Below, one piece after another: positions 25,519 through 34,395 of a DNA stretch of 64,000 bases. A model generated the notes under the pieces. That model saw only the letters and a program-made list of their open reading frames with translations, was not told where the DNA came from and searched no databases. Source of the stretch: Limosilactobacillus difficilis (GTDB lineage Bacteria > Bacillota > Bacilli > Lactobacillales > Lactobacillaceae). The translations under genes were made by a program, and so were the position numbers. Numbering within the stretch: position 1 is the stretch's first letter; every line of letters starts with the position of its first letter. Location: positions 1 through 64,000 of the forward strand of contig NZ_CANDNU010000005.1 of assembly GCF_947387495.1 (NCBI RefSeq), in the 5' to 3' direction.

Positions 25519-26679
25519 ATGGATCAAGCAAAACAATTAGAGATCTTCAAGCATATTATCGATATCAAATCCGTCAATGACCACGAAGCAGATGTCGCAG
25601 ACTATATTGCCACTTTGTTCGAACCATACAAGGACCGAGTGGACGTTTCGCGTGTTACCTTCGCCCCGGGCCGTGATAACCTGGTGATTGCGACTAAGGA
25701 TGCCCAAGGACCGGTTTTCGGCCTCTCGGGACACATGGACACGGTGGCAACGGGGAATCTGGCGGACTGGCAGACGGACCCCTTCAAGGCGACTGTCAAA
25801 GATGGCAAGCTTTATGGTCGGGGTGCGGCCGACATGAAAAGTGGGGTTGCTGCGATCGTGTGCGCCCTGCTGGAAATGCTGGACGGGACCGCACCGTTGC
25901 CGGGACCGGTCAAGCTGCTGCTGACGGTGGGCGAAGAAACTGGTGAATACGGGGCTGCCCAGCTGACTAAGGAAGGCTATGTCGACGACCTCGGCGCCCT
26001 GGTGATTTCGGAGCCGGGTGATGACATGAAGGAATTGACTTACACTGCGAAGGGCGTTATCGACTACAAGGTCACTTCCCTGGGCAAGTCGGTGCACAGC
26101 TCCTACCCGGATCAGGGGATCAATGCCATTACCAACCTTCTCGATTTTGTCAACCAGGTGGAGGGGGTTCTCGACCAGTTTGAACACGTTGAAAACCCGG
26201 TCCTCGGTCACCAGGTTTCCAGTGTGACGAAGATCGGCGGCGGGGATCAAGTCAATTCAATTCCTTCCGAGGCTTGGGTGATGGGCAACATCCGGACGAT
26301 TCCAGAACACCCGAACAAGGAAATCTATACGGCGTTAGAGGGATTGGTCGCCAAGTGCAACCAATTACCAGATCACCAGCTGAAGATCGAGTATTCCTAT
26401 CCTGAAGAACCAATGGCCGGCGACCCACATTCTAAGCTGCTGCAGCAGGCTCAGCAGGTCCACGATGAGATGTTCGACCAGGCTGTGAAGGTGGTTGGCT
26501 CTGGTGGGGCCAATGATGGTTCCGAGTTCTCGCAAGCGGAAAACGACTTCACTACGGTGTTGATCGGACCGGGATCGGCAAGTTCACACCAGTCCAACGA
26601 GTACTGTGATCTGGCAGTTTACTACCAGTCGATCAAGTACTACGAAAAGTTGGCCCAGCTGTACTTTAGCGAGTTGTAG
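25519..26679 (+). CDS. M20 family metallopeptidase/deacylase (ArgE/DapE type)
   Basis: A 386-aa cytoplasmic di-zinc hydrolase of the ArgE/DapE/carboxypeptidase group. Ligand and catalytic blocks: SGHMDTVATG (about 72-81), GRGAADMKSG (about 100), GEETGE (about 137), and a late histidine in SSHQSNEYCD. A dimerisation lid is inserted at about 180-290 (KGVIDYKVTSLGKSVHS). Substrates in the family are N-acyl amino acids or dipeptides; the coupled binding-protein gene suggests that an imported acylated amino acid or peptide is hydrolysed, which is inference. Spacing of 7 bp to the upstream gene implies a two-gene operon. Confidence 0.88.
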   Translation: MDQAKQLEIFKHIIDIKSVNDHEADVADYIATLFEPYKDRVDVSRVTFAPGRDNLVIATKDAQGPVFGLSGHMDTVATGNLADWQTDPFKATVKDGKLYGRGAADMKSGVAAIVCALLEMLDGTAPLPGPVKLLLTVGEETGEYGAAQLTKEGYVDDLGALVISEPGDDMKELTYTAKGVIDYKVTSLGKSVHSSYPDQGINAITNLLDFVNQVEGVLDQFEHVENPVLGHQVSSVTKIGGGDQVNSIPSEAWVMGNIRTIPEHPNKEIYTALEGLVAKCNQLPDHQLKIEYSYPEEPMAGDPHSKLLQQAQQVHDEMFDQAVKVVGSGGANDGSEFSQAENDFTTVLIGPGSASSHQSNEYCDLAVYYQSIKYYEKLAQLYFSEL

Positions 26680-26701
26680 ACGAGGAGAAAGGCATTCAAT
26701 T

Positions 26702-26733
26702 AAGCCGGCGGGATAAGTCTGCCGGCTTTTCTT
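26702..26733 (+). terminator. Intrinsic terminator of the binding-protein/M20 operon
   Basis: AAGCCGGC pairs with GCCGGCTT, then TTCTT. Confidence 0.85.
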
Positions 26734-26832
26734 ATCCACCGAATGAGCGAAAAAAGGGCTTGCTTCGGGTTGCTATTAGTGTTAAATTAAAAAATGGATT
26801 TTTTATTAAAATTTGATTAAAAAGGGGCGAGA

Positions 26833-28188
26833 ATGATGGATAAACAGCAAGAGGACCACGAGCTGAAACGTTCGCTCGGTCTTGGATCAGCATTATCAAT
26901 TGTTGTGGGGACCCTGATCGGTTCAGGGATCTTCTTCAAACAAGGATCAGTATTGGATAGTGCTGGTTCATCTACGATGGCCCTGTTAGCCTGGATTCTT
27001 GGTGGGATCATCACTCTTGCCGGTGGGCTGACGGTGGCCGAAATCGGGGCCCAGATGCCGTACACGGGGGGGCTTTATGTTTATATCGAAAACATCTATG
27101 GCCGTCTGATGGGCTTCATGGCCGGCTGGATGCAGGTGATTGTCTACGGACCAGCGATTATCGCTTCGGTGGCCGGTTTTATGAGTATCCTAATGGCCAA
27201 CTTTTTCGGCCTGGGTAGTCAATGGCGGGTTCCTTTGGCGATTATCACGGTCCTGATCATTACGATCATCAATATTTTGCAGAACCAAGCCGGAGCCTGG
27301 TTTGCGATTATTACGACTATTGCCAAGATGGTTCCGATCGCGGCCATCATCATCTTCGGGGTTTTCTTCGGCCACCAGCACGCCCTGGGACAAACGGTTG
27401 CCGAAGTACACCAGAATGCTGGCAACTTCGGGGTAGCGATTCTGGCGACCCTCTTTGGTTACGATGGTTGGATCTTAGTTGCTAGCCTGGGTGGTGAAAT
27501 GAAGAATCCCCAAAAGGTACTGCCCAAGGCGATCGTATTGGGGATCACCTTCGTCCTGATCGTCTACACGCTGATCACTTACGGGGTACTTCGCTTCTTG
27601 CCAGTAGAAACGATTCACCGGCTCGGCGAAAACACGACTTCTTACATGTCCAAAGCTGCCTTTGGACCGATCGGTGGCAAGCTGCTGGATGCCGGGATTA
27701 TCATCTCGATGATGGGGACCCTCAACGGCAAAATTATGACCTTCCCGCGGATCGTTTATGCGATGGCCAAGCGCCACGACTTGCCATTTTCCCACATCCT
27801 TGGCTATGTGACTCCGAAGTCGCACGAACCGGTTTCCGCCCAGCTGTTCATTTTGATATTGGCGGCGATTATGATGTGCTTCTTTGATCCGGACCGCTTG
27901 TCAGACCTGTGTGTGTTCACGGTTTACATTTTCTATACGCTGGCCTTTATCGGGATCTTCATTCTGCGGAAACGCCACCCTGATCCGGCTGTGCGGCCGT
28001 TTAAGACGCCGCTCTACCCATTTGTGCCGATTGTGGCCCTGGCCGGGGGGATCTTCGTTTTGATCAGTGAAGTCTTCAATGACACCCCGGGAGTGCTGCT
28101 CTTTGTGGTAATCGTGATTGTCGGTTTGCCGGTCTTAGCCCTGGTTAAGTGGCTGGACAAGCGCCGTGTCGATAAGAGTAAATTCTAA
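26833..28188 (+). CDS. APC family amino-acid permease (SteT-like)
   Basis: A 451-aa membrane protein with about 12 transmembrane segments. The first helix contains the amino-acid-binding motif GTLIGSGIFF, and segments such as MPYTGGLYVYIENIYG match the L-amino-acid-transporter branch that includes the serine/threonine exchanger SteT. Substrate and direction (uptake or exchange) cannot be told. ATG 26833 is preceded by AAAGGGG; the next codon is also ATG. It stands alone between terminators, at the 3' end of the accessory block. Confidence 0.9.
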   Translation: MMDKQQEDHELKRSLGLGSALSIVVGTLIGSGIFFKQGSVLDSAGSSTMALLAWILGGIITLAGGLTVAEIGAQMPYTGGLYVYIENIYGRLMGFMAGWMQVIVYGPAIIASVAGFMSILMANFFGLGSQWRVPLAIITVLIITIINILQNQAGAWFAIITTIAKMVPIAAIIIFGVFFGHQHALGQTVAEVHQNAGNFGVAILATLFGYDGWILVASLGGEMKNPQKVLPKAIVLGITFVLIVYTLITYGVLRFLPVETIHRLGENTTSYMSKAAFGPIGGKLLDAGIIISMMGTLNGKIMTFPRIVYAMAKRHDLPFSHILGYVTPKSHEPVSAQLFILILAAIMMCFFDPDRLSDLCVFTVYIFYTLAFIGIFILRKRHPDPAVRPFKTPLYPFVPIVALAGGIFVLISEVFNDTPGVLLFVVIVIVGLPVLALVKWLDKRRVDKSKF

Positions 28189-28222
28189 ACTAGTGGGATT
28201 GCTTCACTTATAAGATGATATT

Positions 28223-28256
28223 GAGATCGAGAAATATTTTTCCCGGTCTTTTTTTG
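28223..28256 (+). terminator. Intrinsic terminator of the permease gene
   Basis: AGATCG and GAAA on the 5' arm pair with TTTC and CGGTCT on the 3' arm (one mismatch, one G-T), then seven T. Confidence 0.7.
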
Positions 28257-28310
28257 TTTTGCATTCGCCCAGTGGCTTTGCCATAATTGGAAGCAAATGG
28301 AGGCGTGATG

Positions 28311-29630
28311 ATGACAGAAATTCAAACGGTAGAAGACGCCCTGGCTTTTATCCACGGGCGGACGAAATTTAAAAAGATTCCAACCCTCAAGCGGATGCGC
28401 CGCTTTCTGCAAGAACTGAACGATCCCCAGCAAGGACTGACCTACATCCACGTCACGGGAACGAACGGCAAGGGATCGGTCGTGGCGATGACTCGGCAGA
28501 TCTTGATGGAGCAGGGGCTGTCCGTGGGGACATTCACTTCGCCCTTCATCACCAAGTTCAACGAGCGGATTGCGCTCAATGGTCAGCCGATCAGCGATGC
28601 GGACCTCGTTACTTACACCCGGCGGGTTGCCCAGGTCGTTGACAAATTGGACCAGACCTTGCCGACGGGCGGACCGACGGAGTTTGAAATCGACACGGCA
28701 ATCATGTTTTGCTATTTTGCCGCCAAGAAACCGGACGTGGTGATCTTGGAAGTCGGCATCGGTGGGCTCTTTGATTCGACAAACGTCATTGAGCATCCAG
28801 TGGTGACGGCGATCACTACCGTCGGTTACGATCACATGAAGGTGTTGGGCAACACCTTGGCCGCCATCGCCCGGCAAAAGGCGGGAATTATCAAAGCTGG
28901 CCGGCCGATGGTCATTGGGCAACTGCCTAAAGAAGCATTGCAGGTGGTCAAGCAGACGGCCGCTGAACAAGCTGCTCAGCTTTACCAACCAGGCATTGAC
29001 TACCAGGTGGCCAAAACTAATGGTCATGATTTTCGGGCCCAAATCCTTTACGATGGCCCCGGGTTACATCATGTGAAGGCTCAGCTGGGACTAGGCGGTG
29101 ACTACCAGGTTCAAAATGCTGGCGTGGCCATTACCCTGGCAGAAGTTTTTTGTCAGGAACGGGGGATGCCGTTTGACCGCCAGGCCCTGGTCAAAGCCCT
29201 TTTGGCTAGCCGTTGGCCAGGTCGTTTAGAAGTTGTCAACGATGAGCCGCTGGTGATTTTGGACGGGGCCCACAATTTGCCGGGCATCCAGGCCCTCTGC
29301 CAGACGATTCGCGATGACTTTGCCGACCGGGACGTCTACTTGCTGGTCGCGATCTTGGCCGACAAGCAATACGAATTGATGCTGGGTGAATTGGCCAGTC
29401 TGCCGAACGTGCACATCACGGTGACGAACTTTGCCGGCCCGGGGCCGAAGCGGCCGAGCGCAGACCTTGGCGCGGTAATCGAAGAACTGAAGAGTCGTTA
29501 CCCGATCAAAATGGTCGATCCGTGGCAGGTGTCTTTTGCCCAACTAGCCCGGCAATTGAGCAGTGAAGATGTCCTGATGGTGACCGGCTCGCTCTACTTT
29601 ATTTCAGATGTCCGTCATCTTTTCGACTAA
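28311..29630 (+). CDS. folC: Folylpolyglutamate synthase / dihydrofolate synthase
   Basis: A 439-aa Mur-ligase-like enzyme that adds glutamates to folates. The P-loop HVTGTNGKGSV is at about residues 47-57, followed by TSPFITKFNERI and the omega-loop/metal site, EVGIGGLFDSTNVI and a C-terminal domain with DGAHNLPG. ATG 28311 is chosen because GGAGG lies 7 nt upstream; two adjacent ATGs also fit. It is first in a run with radC and mreBCD, the order seen directly after valS in many lactobacilli. Confidence 0.95.
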   Translation: MTEIQTVEDALAFIHGRTKFKKIPTLKRMRRFLQELNDPQQGLTYIHVTGTNGKGSVVAMTRQILMEQGLSVGTFTSPFITKFNERIALNGQPISDADLVTYTRRVAQVVDKLDQTLPTGGPTEFEIDTAIMFCYFAAKKPDVVILEVGIGGLFDSTNVIEHPVVTAITTVGYDHMKVLGNTLAAIARQKAGIIKAGRPMVIGQLPKEALQVVKQTAAEQAAQLYQPGIDYQVAKTNGHDFRAQILYDGPGLHHVKAQLGLGGDYQVQNAGVAITLAEVFCQERGMPFDRQALVKALLASRWPGRLEVVNDEPLVILDGAHNLPGIQALCQTIRDDFADRDVYLLVAILADKQYELMLGELASLPNVHITVTNFAGPGPKRPSADLGAVIEELKSRYPIKMVDPWQVSFAQLARQLSSEDVLMVTGSLYFISDVRHLFD

Positions 29631-29632
29631 TT

Positions 29633-29659
29633 TACGGCCTTTTTGGACCTTCTGCCGTA
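29633..29659 (+). terminator. Weak hairpin after folC
   Basis: TACGGC pairs with GCCGTA around a 15-nt loop, followed by TTTAATGG. The T run is short, so partial read-through to radC is likely. Confidence 0.4.
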
Positions 29660-29682
29660 TTTAATGGATAGGAGGGATGATA

Positions 29683-30363
29683 ATGTTGAAAATGAAACAT
29701 AAGCGGACACGCTGCTTGACTTTGCCAGATGATGCGACCATGTTGGACTTCCAACACCGCTACCGGCAGTTAGTTAAAGAATACTTTGCCCGGGTGGCTA
29801 ACGGGTCGCAACTGATGCACCACTTTCTGACGTGTTGTCCAGGGCCGGCTGAGCTGCGCAATTTGAGTGCCGAAGACGAAGCGGCCCTATTAGATGAAAA
29901 TGAAGCAGTAATGGGACCATTATTGGCAGCAATCAGTCTGGGACAGGTAGCGTTGACTTGTCCCCACCAAATGATCGGCCATGCCTACTCAAGCAGTCAG
30001 CTGGGGGATGACCTGGTCGAAGAGATGGCCGCTTGTCAGGCTGAAGAAGTGATTATTGCTCTGACGGACATCCATAACGAATTAATCGGCAAACGGGTTC
30101 TCTTTCGGGGTGGTCTAGCCGAGTGTCAACTCTATCCGGACCGGATTTTTAATTACGCTCTGCGAACCGGCGCCAAGGGAGTAGTGATGGTCCACAACCA
30201 CCCGACCGGTGACATTAATCCGTCAAAAGAAGACTTGCGGATGATGAACCGGCTCAATCGGGGGTGTGACCTCCTGGGCCTGTGCTTATTAGATTGCTTT
30301 ATCATTGGGCGGGGGGAATATTATAGTTGGCGTGAATCGGCCGTCGATGAGGAAATTTGCTAA
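29683..30363 (+). CDS. radC: RadC family (JAB domain) protein
   Basis: A 226-aa protein of the RadC/YsxA family. The C-terminal JAB/MPN metalloprotease-like domain has a full metal signature: an upstream Glu region and HNHPTGDINPSKED (H-x-H ... S-x5-D type). The N-terminal helix-hairpin-helix part is divergent. The historic link to DNA repair is not well supported, so the function is open. ATG 29683 lies 7 nt after GGAGG; the ATG at 29677 is only one base from it. Confidence 0.9.
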   Translation: MLKMKHKRTRCLTLPDDATMLDFQHRYRQLVKEYFARVANGSQLMHHFLTCCPGPAELRNLSAEDEAALLDENEAVMGPLLAAISLGQVALTCPHQMIGHAYSSSQLGDDLVEEMAACQAEEVIIALTDIHNELIGKRVLFRGGLAECQLYPDRIFNYALRTGAKGVVMVHNHPTGDINPSKEDLRMMNRLNRGCDLLGLCLLDCFIIGRGEYYSWRESAVDEEIC

Positions 30364-30437
30364 GGATCTTAAACTTTTCTTATGCCTGCCTAGAAAAAGT
30401 TCCAGAAGGGCGTTGAATTGTTGTATAGTAGTGACTG

Positions 30438-30465
30438 TTAAACTGCTGCTCGCGTATGGTATAAT
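30438..30465 (+). promoter_or_regulatory. Sigma-A promoter of mreBCD
   Basis: -35 TTAAAC (30438-30443), 16-bp spacer, extended TGG and -10 TATAAT (30460-30465). Confidence 0.65.
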
Positions 30466-30530
30466 GTTGCCGATAGTGAAAACATTTCATACGTGAGTAT
30501 CAATGATTCAATACGAAGGGAAGAAAAATT

Positions 30531-31535
30531 TTGCTAGGAATGGGAACAACTAATATTGGTATTGATCTTGGCACTGCCAATACGATTGTTTATATCGAAG
30601 GCAAAGGGATTGTTCTTCGCGAACCATCCGTCGTTGCTCGTAACACCAAGACTAATGCGATCATCGCCGTGGGTTCAGAGGCCCGGGACATGATTGGACG
30701 GACACCGGAAAGCATCGCCGCAATTCGGCCGATGAAGGACGGTGTGATTGCCGATTACGATACGACTGTTGCTATGATTCAGTATTACATGAACAAGGCG
30801 CTTGGTAAGCGGTCAAGCAAACCCTACGTCATGGTTTGTGTACCAACTGGTGTGACTGAGGTTGAAAAGCGGGCTGTGATTGATGCCACGCGGGTAGCCG
30901 GCGCGCGTGATGCGTACGTTATCGAAGAACCATTTGCAGCTGCAATTGGGGCTGGCTTACCGGTTATGGATCCGACCGGGAGTATGGTTGTTGACATTGG
31001 TGGCGGGACGACCGACGTTGCCACGATCTCTTTAGGCGGAATTGTTTCAAGCCGTTCGATTCGGATGGCTGGTGACAAGATGAACGATGCGATTGTTGCC
31101 TTTGTTCGCAACCAAAAGAACCTCTTGATCGGTGAACGGACGGCGGAAAAGCTCAAGTGGGATATCGGTTCTGCTTCCCCAAAGGATGCTGCTGAAATGG
31201 GGACGACGGAAATTCGCGGTCGCGACCTGGTTACGGGCTTGCCGAAGACGATCGAAGTTTCGGCGGTTGACGTTTCAACGGCTCTTCAAGACGTAGTTAA
31301 TGACATCATCACCGCGATCAAGGGTACTTTAGAGGACACGTCACCTGAAATTGCGGCGGACGTGATTGATCATGGGATCGTGCTGACTGGTGGCGGAGCA
31401 TTACTGAAGAATCTGCCAACCGTTATCGCTGATGCAACGAAAGTTCCAGTGTTTATTGCCAAGGACCCATTGGACTGTGTTGCGATCGGGACTGGTGAGT
31501 CACTGAAGAGCATTGACGTAATGAAGAAAAAGTAA
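30531..31535 (+). CDS. mreB: Rod shape-determining protein MreB
   Basis: A 334-aa bacterial actin that guides side-wall peptidoglycan synthesis as membrane-bound filaments. Phosphate 1 ([10 protein letters not shown], near residues 8-17), connect 1, phosphate 2 ([19 protein letters not shown]) and the adenosine motif ([15 protein letters not shown]) are all present. The start is a TTG at 30531, 7 nt after GAAGGGAAG; an ATG three codons later lacks its own site. First gene of mreBCD. Its presence fits a rod-shaped cell. Confidence 0.96.
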   Translation: MLGMGTTNIGIDLGTANTIVYIEGKGIVLREPSVVARNTKTNAIIAVGSEARDMIGRTPESIAAIRPMKDGVIADYDTTVAMIQYYMNKALGKRSSKPYVMVCVPTGVTEVEKRAVIDATRVAGARDAYVIEEPFAAAIGAGLPVMDPTGSMVVDIGGGTTDVATISLGGIVSSRSIRMAGDKMNDAIVAFVRNQKNLLIGERTAEKLKWDIGSASPKDAAEMGTTEIRGRDLVTGLPKTIEVSAVDVSTALQDVVNDIITAIKGTLEDTSPEIAADVIDHGIVLTGGGALLKNLPTVIADATKVPVFIAKDPLDCVAIGTGESLKSIDVMKKK

Positions 31536-31561
31536 TTAATGGTGGATTGCGCCACCGTTGA

Positions 31562-31602
31562 GCGGGGCTGTCTGCAAAACCAAGACGTTTTGCCGGCCCC
31601 GT
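31562..31602 (+). terminator. Hairpin between mreB and mreC
   Basis: GCAAAAC pairs with GTTTTGC, continued by GCGGGGC/GGCCCCG around an internal loop, then GTTCCTTGTT. The weak U tract suggests attenuation or mRNA processing that lowers mreCD relative to mreB, not a full stop. Confidence 0.5.
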
Positions 31603-31629
31603 TCCTTGTTATTCAAATGGAGGATATTA

Positions 31630-32487
31630 ATGCATAGATTTATCTCGAACCGCCGGCTAGTGATCCTCGTTGTCATCCTGGTTGTGTGTTTCGGATTAAT
31701 GGCTGGTTCGGTGGCTTTGCGTAATCGCCGGAACACCCCACCTTTGATTCAACAATTTGGCAATGATGTGGTGGGCTTCGCTGACGGGGTGGTTGCCTAC
31801 CCGGCCAACGGTTTACAGCATGGGATGGATTCAGTTTCGGAGCTGATGAATACTTACCAGGAAAACCGGGAATTGAAGCAGCAGGTTTCGCAATTGGCCC
31901 AAACCCAGGTCCGTGACCAAACCTTAGCCAAAGAAAATCGGCAGTTAAAGCAGGAATTAAAACTCAATCACTCGCTGACGGATTATTCGACCGTGACGGC
32001 ATCAGTACTGAGCCGGACACCTTCAACTTGGCAGCAGCAACTGATCATTAATAAGGGACAGACAAGCGGCGTTAAGAAGAACATGCCGGTCTTGTCTGGT
32101 TCCGGTTTGGTCGGTCGGGTCAGCGAAGTGAACAAAACCAATTCGAAGGTGGAACTGCTGAGTGACACTGGGGAATCGGCTAACCGTTTTGCGATCCATA
32201 TTGATGGTGCTTCAGGTAAGAGTGTCAATGGGGTGATCACCGGCTATAATTCCTCAACCAATTTACTGGAAGTAGGCCAGGTGAGTTCCAAAGCCAAGAT
32301 TTCGAAGGGTGAAAAAGTTGTCACGTCCGGCATGGGCGGGATCACCCCGAAGGGCCTCTATGTCGGTCGGGTTGCCCGGGTCGGCAAGGATGATTATGGC
32401 TTAGCCCAGAAGATTTATATTACCCCGGCAACCAACTTTAATGAAATCAATATCGTCACGGTTGCCGAGCTCGATTCAGAGGAGTAG
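31630..32487 (+). CDS. mreC: Rod shape-determining protein MreC
   Basis: A 285-aa bitopic membrane protein: a short cytoplasmic start (MHRFISNRR), one transmembrane helix (about residues 10-28), a periplasm-side coiled coil (about 60-105) and a beta-barrel pair (about 110-275, with SGSGLVGRVSEV). It links MreB to penicillin-binding proteins. ATG 31630 follows GGAGGA; the frame upstream lies in the hairpin after mreB. Confidence 0.94.
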   Translation: MHRFISNRRLVILVVILVVCFGLMAGSVALRNRRNTPPLIQQFGNDVVGFADGVVAYPANGLQHGMDSVSELMNTYQENRELKQQVSQLAQTQVRDQTLAKENRQLKQELKLNHSLTDYSTVTASVLSRTPSTWQQQLIINKGQTSGVKKNMPVLSGSGLVGRVSEVNKTNSKVELLSDTGESANRFAIHIDGASGKSVNGVITGYNSSTNLLEVGQVSSKAKISKGEKVVTSGMGGITPKGLYVGRVARVGKDDYGLAQKIYITPATNFNEINIVTVAELDSEE

Positions 32488-32493
32488 TGACTA

Positions 32494-33027
32494 ATGTATC
32501 GTCTTTCGCGTTTAAGATATGTTTTTCCGCTTGGTCTCCTAGCAGCCTTTTTTCTAGACGGGAGTCTGTCTAAGCTTTGTGCTGATCTGTTTTTCAAGTA
32601 TCCCTATGCCATGTCGAGTCAGTTGGTAATGCTCTGGCTGGTTTTCACTTACTTTTTCAAAGAAGATATTGATGTACCTTTGATGGGGGCAGCGGTGATC
32701 GTTGGTATCCTTGCGGACGTCTATTACGCCGGCATTTTAGGGCTGTTTATGTTTTTATATCCAGCGGTGATCATGATGACCCGGTCGCTGGGCAAACTGT
32801 TGGATCGGACCTTTCTAAGCATGATTTTAATTTTCTTCATTGATCTGACGGTCTTTGAAGCCCTCAACTATTTTGCTTATAGCGCCATTGGCATTATTCA
32901 TGTCGATTTTGGTGACTTTTTGGTATATAACCTGGCCCCGACTTTAGCTTTGAATTTGATCTACTTCGTTGTTTTGTACTGGCCGATCGGGCGGCTTTTC
33001 CGCTGGTCATTGAGTGGACGCCGTTAA
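32494..33027 (+). CDS. mreD: Rod shape-determining protein MreD
   Basis: A 177-aa polytopic membrane protein with about five hydrophobic segments, characteristic of MreD by size, hydrophobicity and position 6 bp after mreC. It completes the elongasome scaffold. Start ATG 32494 is preceded by GAGGAG overlapping the end of mreC. minC/minD, which follow mreD in several lactobacilli, are not here. Confidence 0.92.
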   Translation: MYRLSRLRYVFPLGLLAAFFLDGSLSKLCADLFFKYPYAMSSQLVMLWLVFTYFFKEDIDVPLMGAAVIVGILADVYYAGILGLFMFLYPAVIMMTRSLGKLLDRTFLSMILIFFIDLTVFEALNYFAYSAIGIIHVDFGDFLVYNLAPTLALNLIYFVVLYWPIGRLFRWSLSGRR

Positions 33028-33065
33028 TTCTGACAGCAAGTGACATGACACATTTAAAATTTCAC

Positions 33066-33105
33066 AGGAGGCTGAGAGAAACGTTTTTTCTCAGCTTCCT
33101 TTCTG
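33066..33105 (+). terminator. Intrinsic terminator of mreBCD
   Basis: AGGAGGCTGAGA pairs with TCTCAGCTTCCT, followed by TTCTG. Confidence 0.8.
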
Positions 33106-33138
33106 TTTAGTGATTGCAACAAAAGGAGGAACGAGTAA

Positions 33139-34395
33139 ATGGATTTGACAATTCGCCAGGGGGTGAATCTCCATATTATTCCGACGGATCAATTTCGTTT
33201 AACAACGGTCGTCGTCAATTTTGCCACTCCCCAAACGGCGACAAACCCAACTGTTCGCCATTTATTGGCCAATATTTTAGAAAGTAGTTGCCAAAAGTAC
33301 CCGAGTCAAACTTTACTAGCCCGGAAGTTGGATGACCTCTACGGAACCTTCCTTAGTGCCAACGTGGCACGGGTAGGGCAGTTGCATAATTTTCGATTGC
33401 GTGCACAGATGATCAATGATCAGCAGGCGGGCGAAGCACTGTTTGTCCAGGTGATGGACTTGCTCGCCGAAATATTGTTTCACCCGCTGAAAGATGACGA
33501 CGGTTTTGATCCCACTACCATCAAAGTGCAACGTGCTAACTTGGCGGGGATTCTTCGTTCGGTGACCGATGATAAGCAATTTTACGCCTATCAACAGGTT
33601 GAGAAGCAATTTTATGATTTAGATAGCGTTATGTGGCACCCGAGCTATGGGGAACTGGAACTGCTGGATAAGATTAGACCGGCGGACCTGGTGACTGCCT
33701 ACCGGCAAATGCTGGCTTCGGATCAGGTAGATATCTTTGTACTGGGCAATGTCGACACGGCAACGGTTGAGCGGAGTTTGCAGAGCTGGCCCCTAGCTGC
33801 GCGCCAACAACTTTCGACCATTGCCGACTATCATCAGCCCTTTCACCACCACTTGCGAGTACGCAAAGAACATCAGCGGCTCAGTCAAGCCAAGCTCGAT
33901 GCGGCTTTTTCGCTGCCCGTCTATTACCGCGACGAAGGTTATTACGCGGCTTTGGTGATGAACGGACTACTGGGAGGATCACCATATTCCAAACTCTTTT
34001 TAAACGTTCGCGAAAAAGCAGGGCTTGCCTATTATGCTGATAGTCAGGTGCGGGCTTTTGGTGGTCACCTTGTCGTTGAAACGGGGATTCAGACGAAAAA
34101 TTATTCGCGGGTGCGCGACTTGATCAAACAGCAGGTTGTTGAACTTCAAGAAGGTCGATTTACGGATGAACAATTGGCGGAAGTCAAAGCCGCCTTAGTC
34201 AATGATTATCAGATCGGTCTGGACTCACCACTCAATATTATTGAGCATCGCCTGGTCAACGAGATGAGCCGTCACCGGGAATTGATTGATGTTCCGGCGG
34301 CAGTTGAGGCAGTGACAAGACAAGAGGTTATTGAGGCAGCAAGGCTGCTGCGCCTCCAGGCAGTATATTTTCTGGGCGGTGAACAGAATGAATAA
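33139..34395 (+). CDS. ymfF: M16-family protein without zinc motif (YmfF)
   Basis: A 418-aa protein with the two-domain M16 (insulinase-like) fold but without HxxEH, so it is the non-catalytic half of a heterodimer. The second domain is recognisable from GLLGGSPYSKLFLNVREKAGLAYYA. In Bacillus the ymfF/ymfH pair is linked to EF-P 5-aminopentanol modification. ATG 33139 follows AAAGGAGG. It overlaps the next gene by 8 nt, implying translational coupling and equal amounts of the two subunits. Confidence 0.88.
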   Translation: MDLTIRQGVNLHIIPTDQFRLTTVVVNFATPQTATNPTVRHLLANILESSCQKYPSQTLLARKLDDLYGTFLSANVARVGQLHNFRLRAQMINDQQAGEALFVQVMDLLAEILFHPLKDDDGFDPTTIKVQRANLAGILRSVTDDKQFYAYQQVEKQFYDLDSVMWHPSYGELELLDKIRPADLVTAYRQMLASDQVDIFVLGNVDTATVERSLQSWPLAARQQLSTIADYHQPFHHHLRVRKEHQRLSQAKLDAAFSLPVYYRDEGYYAALVMNGLLGGSPYSKLFLNVREKAGLAYYADSQVRAFGGHLVVETGIQTKNYSRVRDLIKQQVVELQEGRFTDEQLAEVKAALVNDYQIGLDSPLNIIEHRLVNEMSRHRELIDVPAAVEAVTRQEVIEAARLLRLQAVYFLGGEQNE

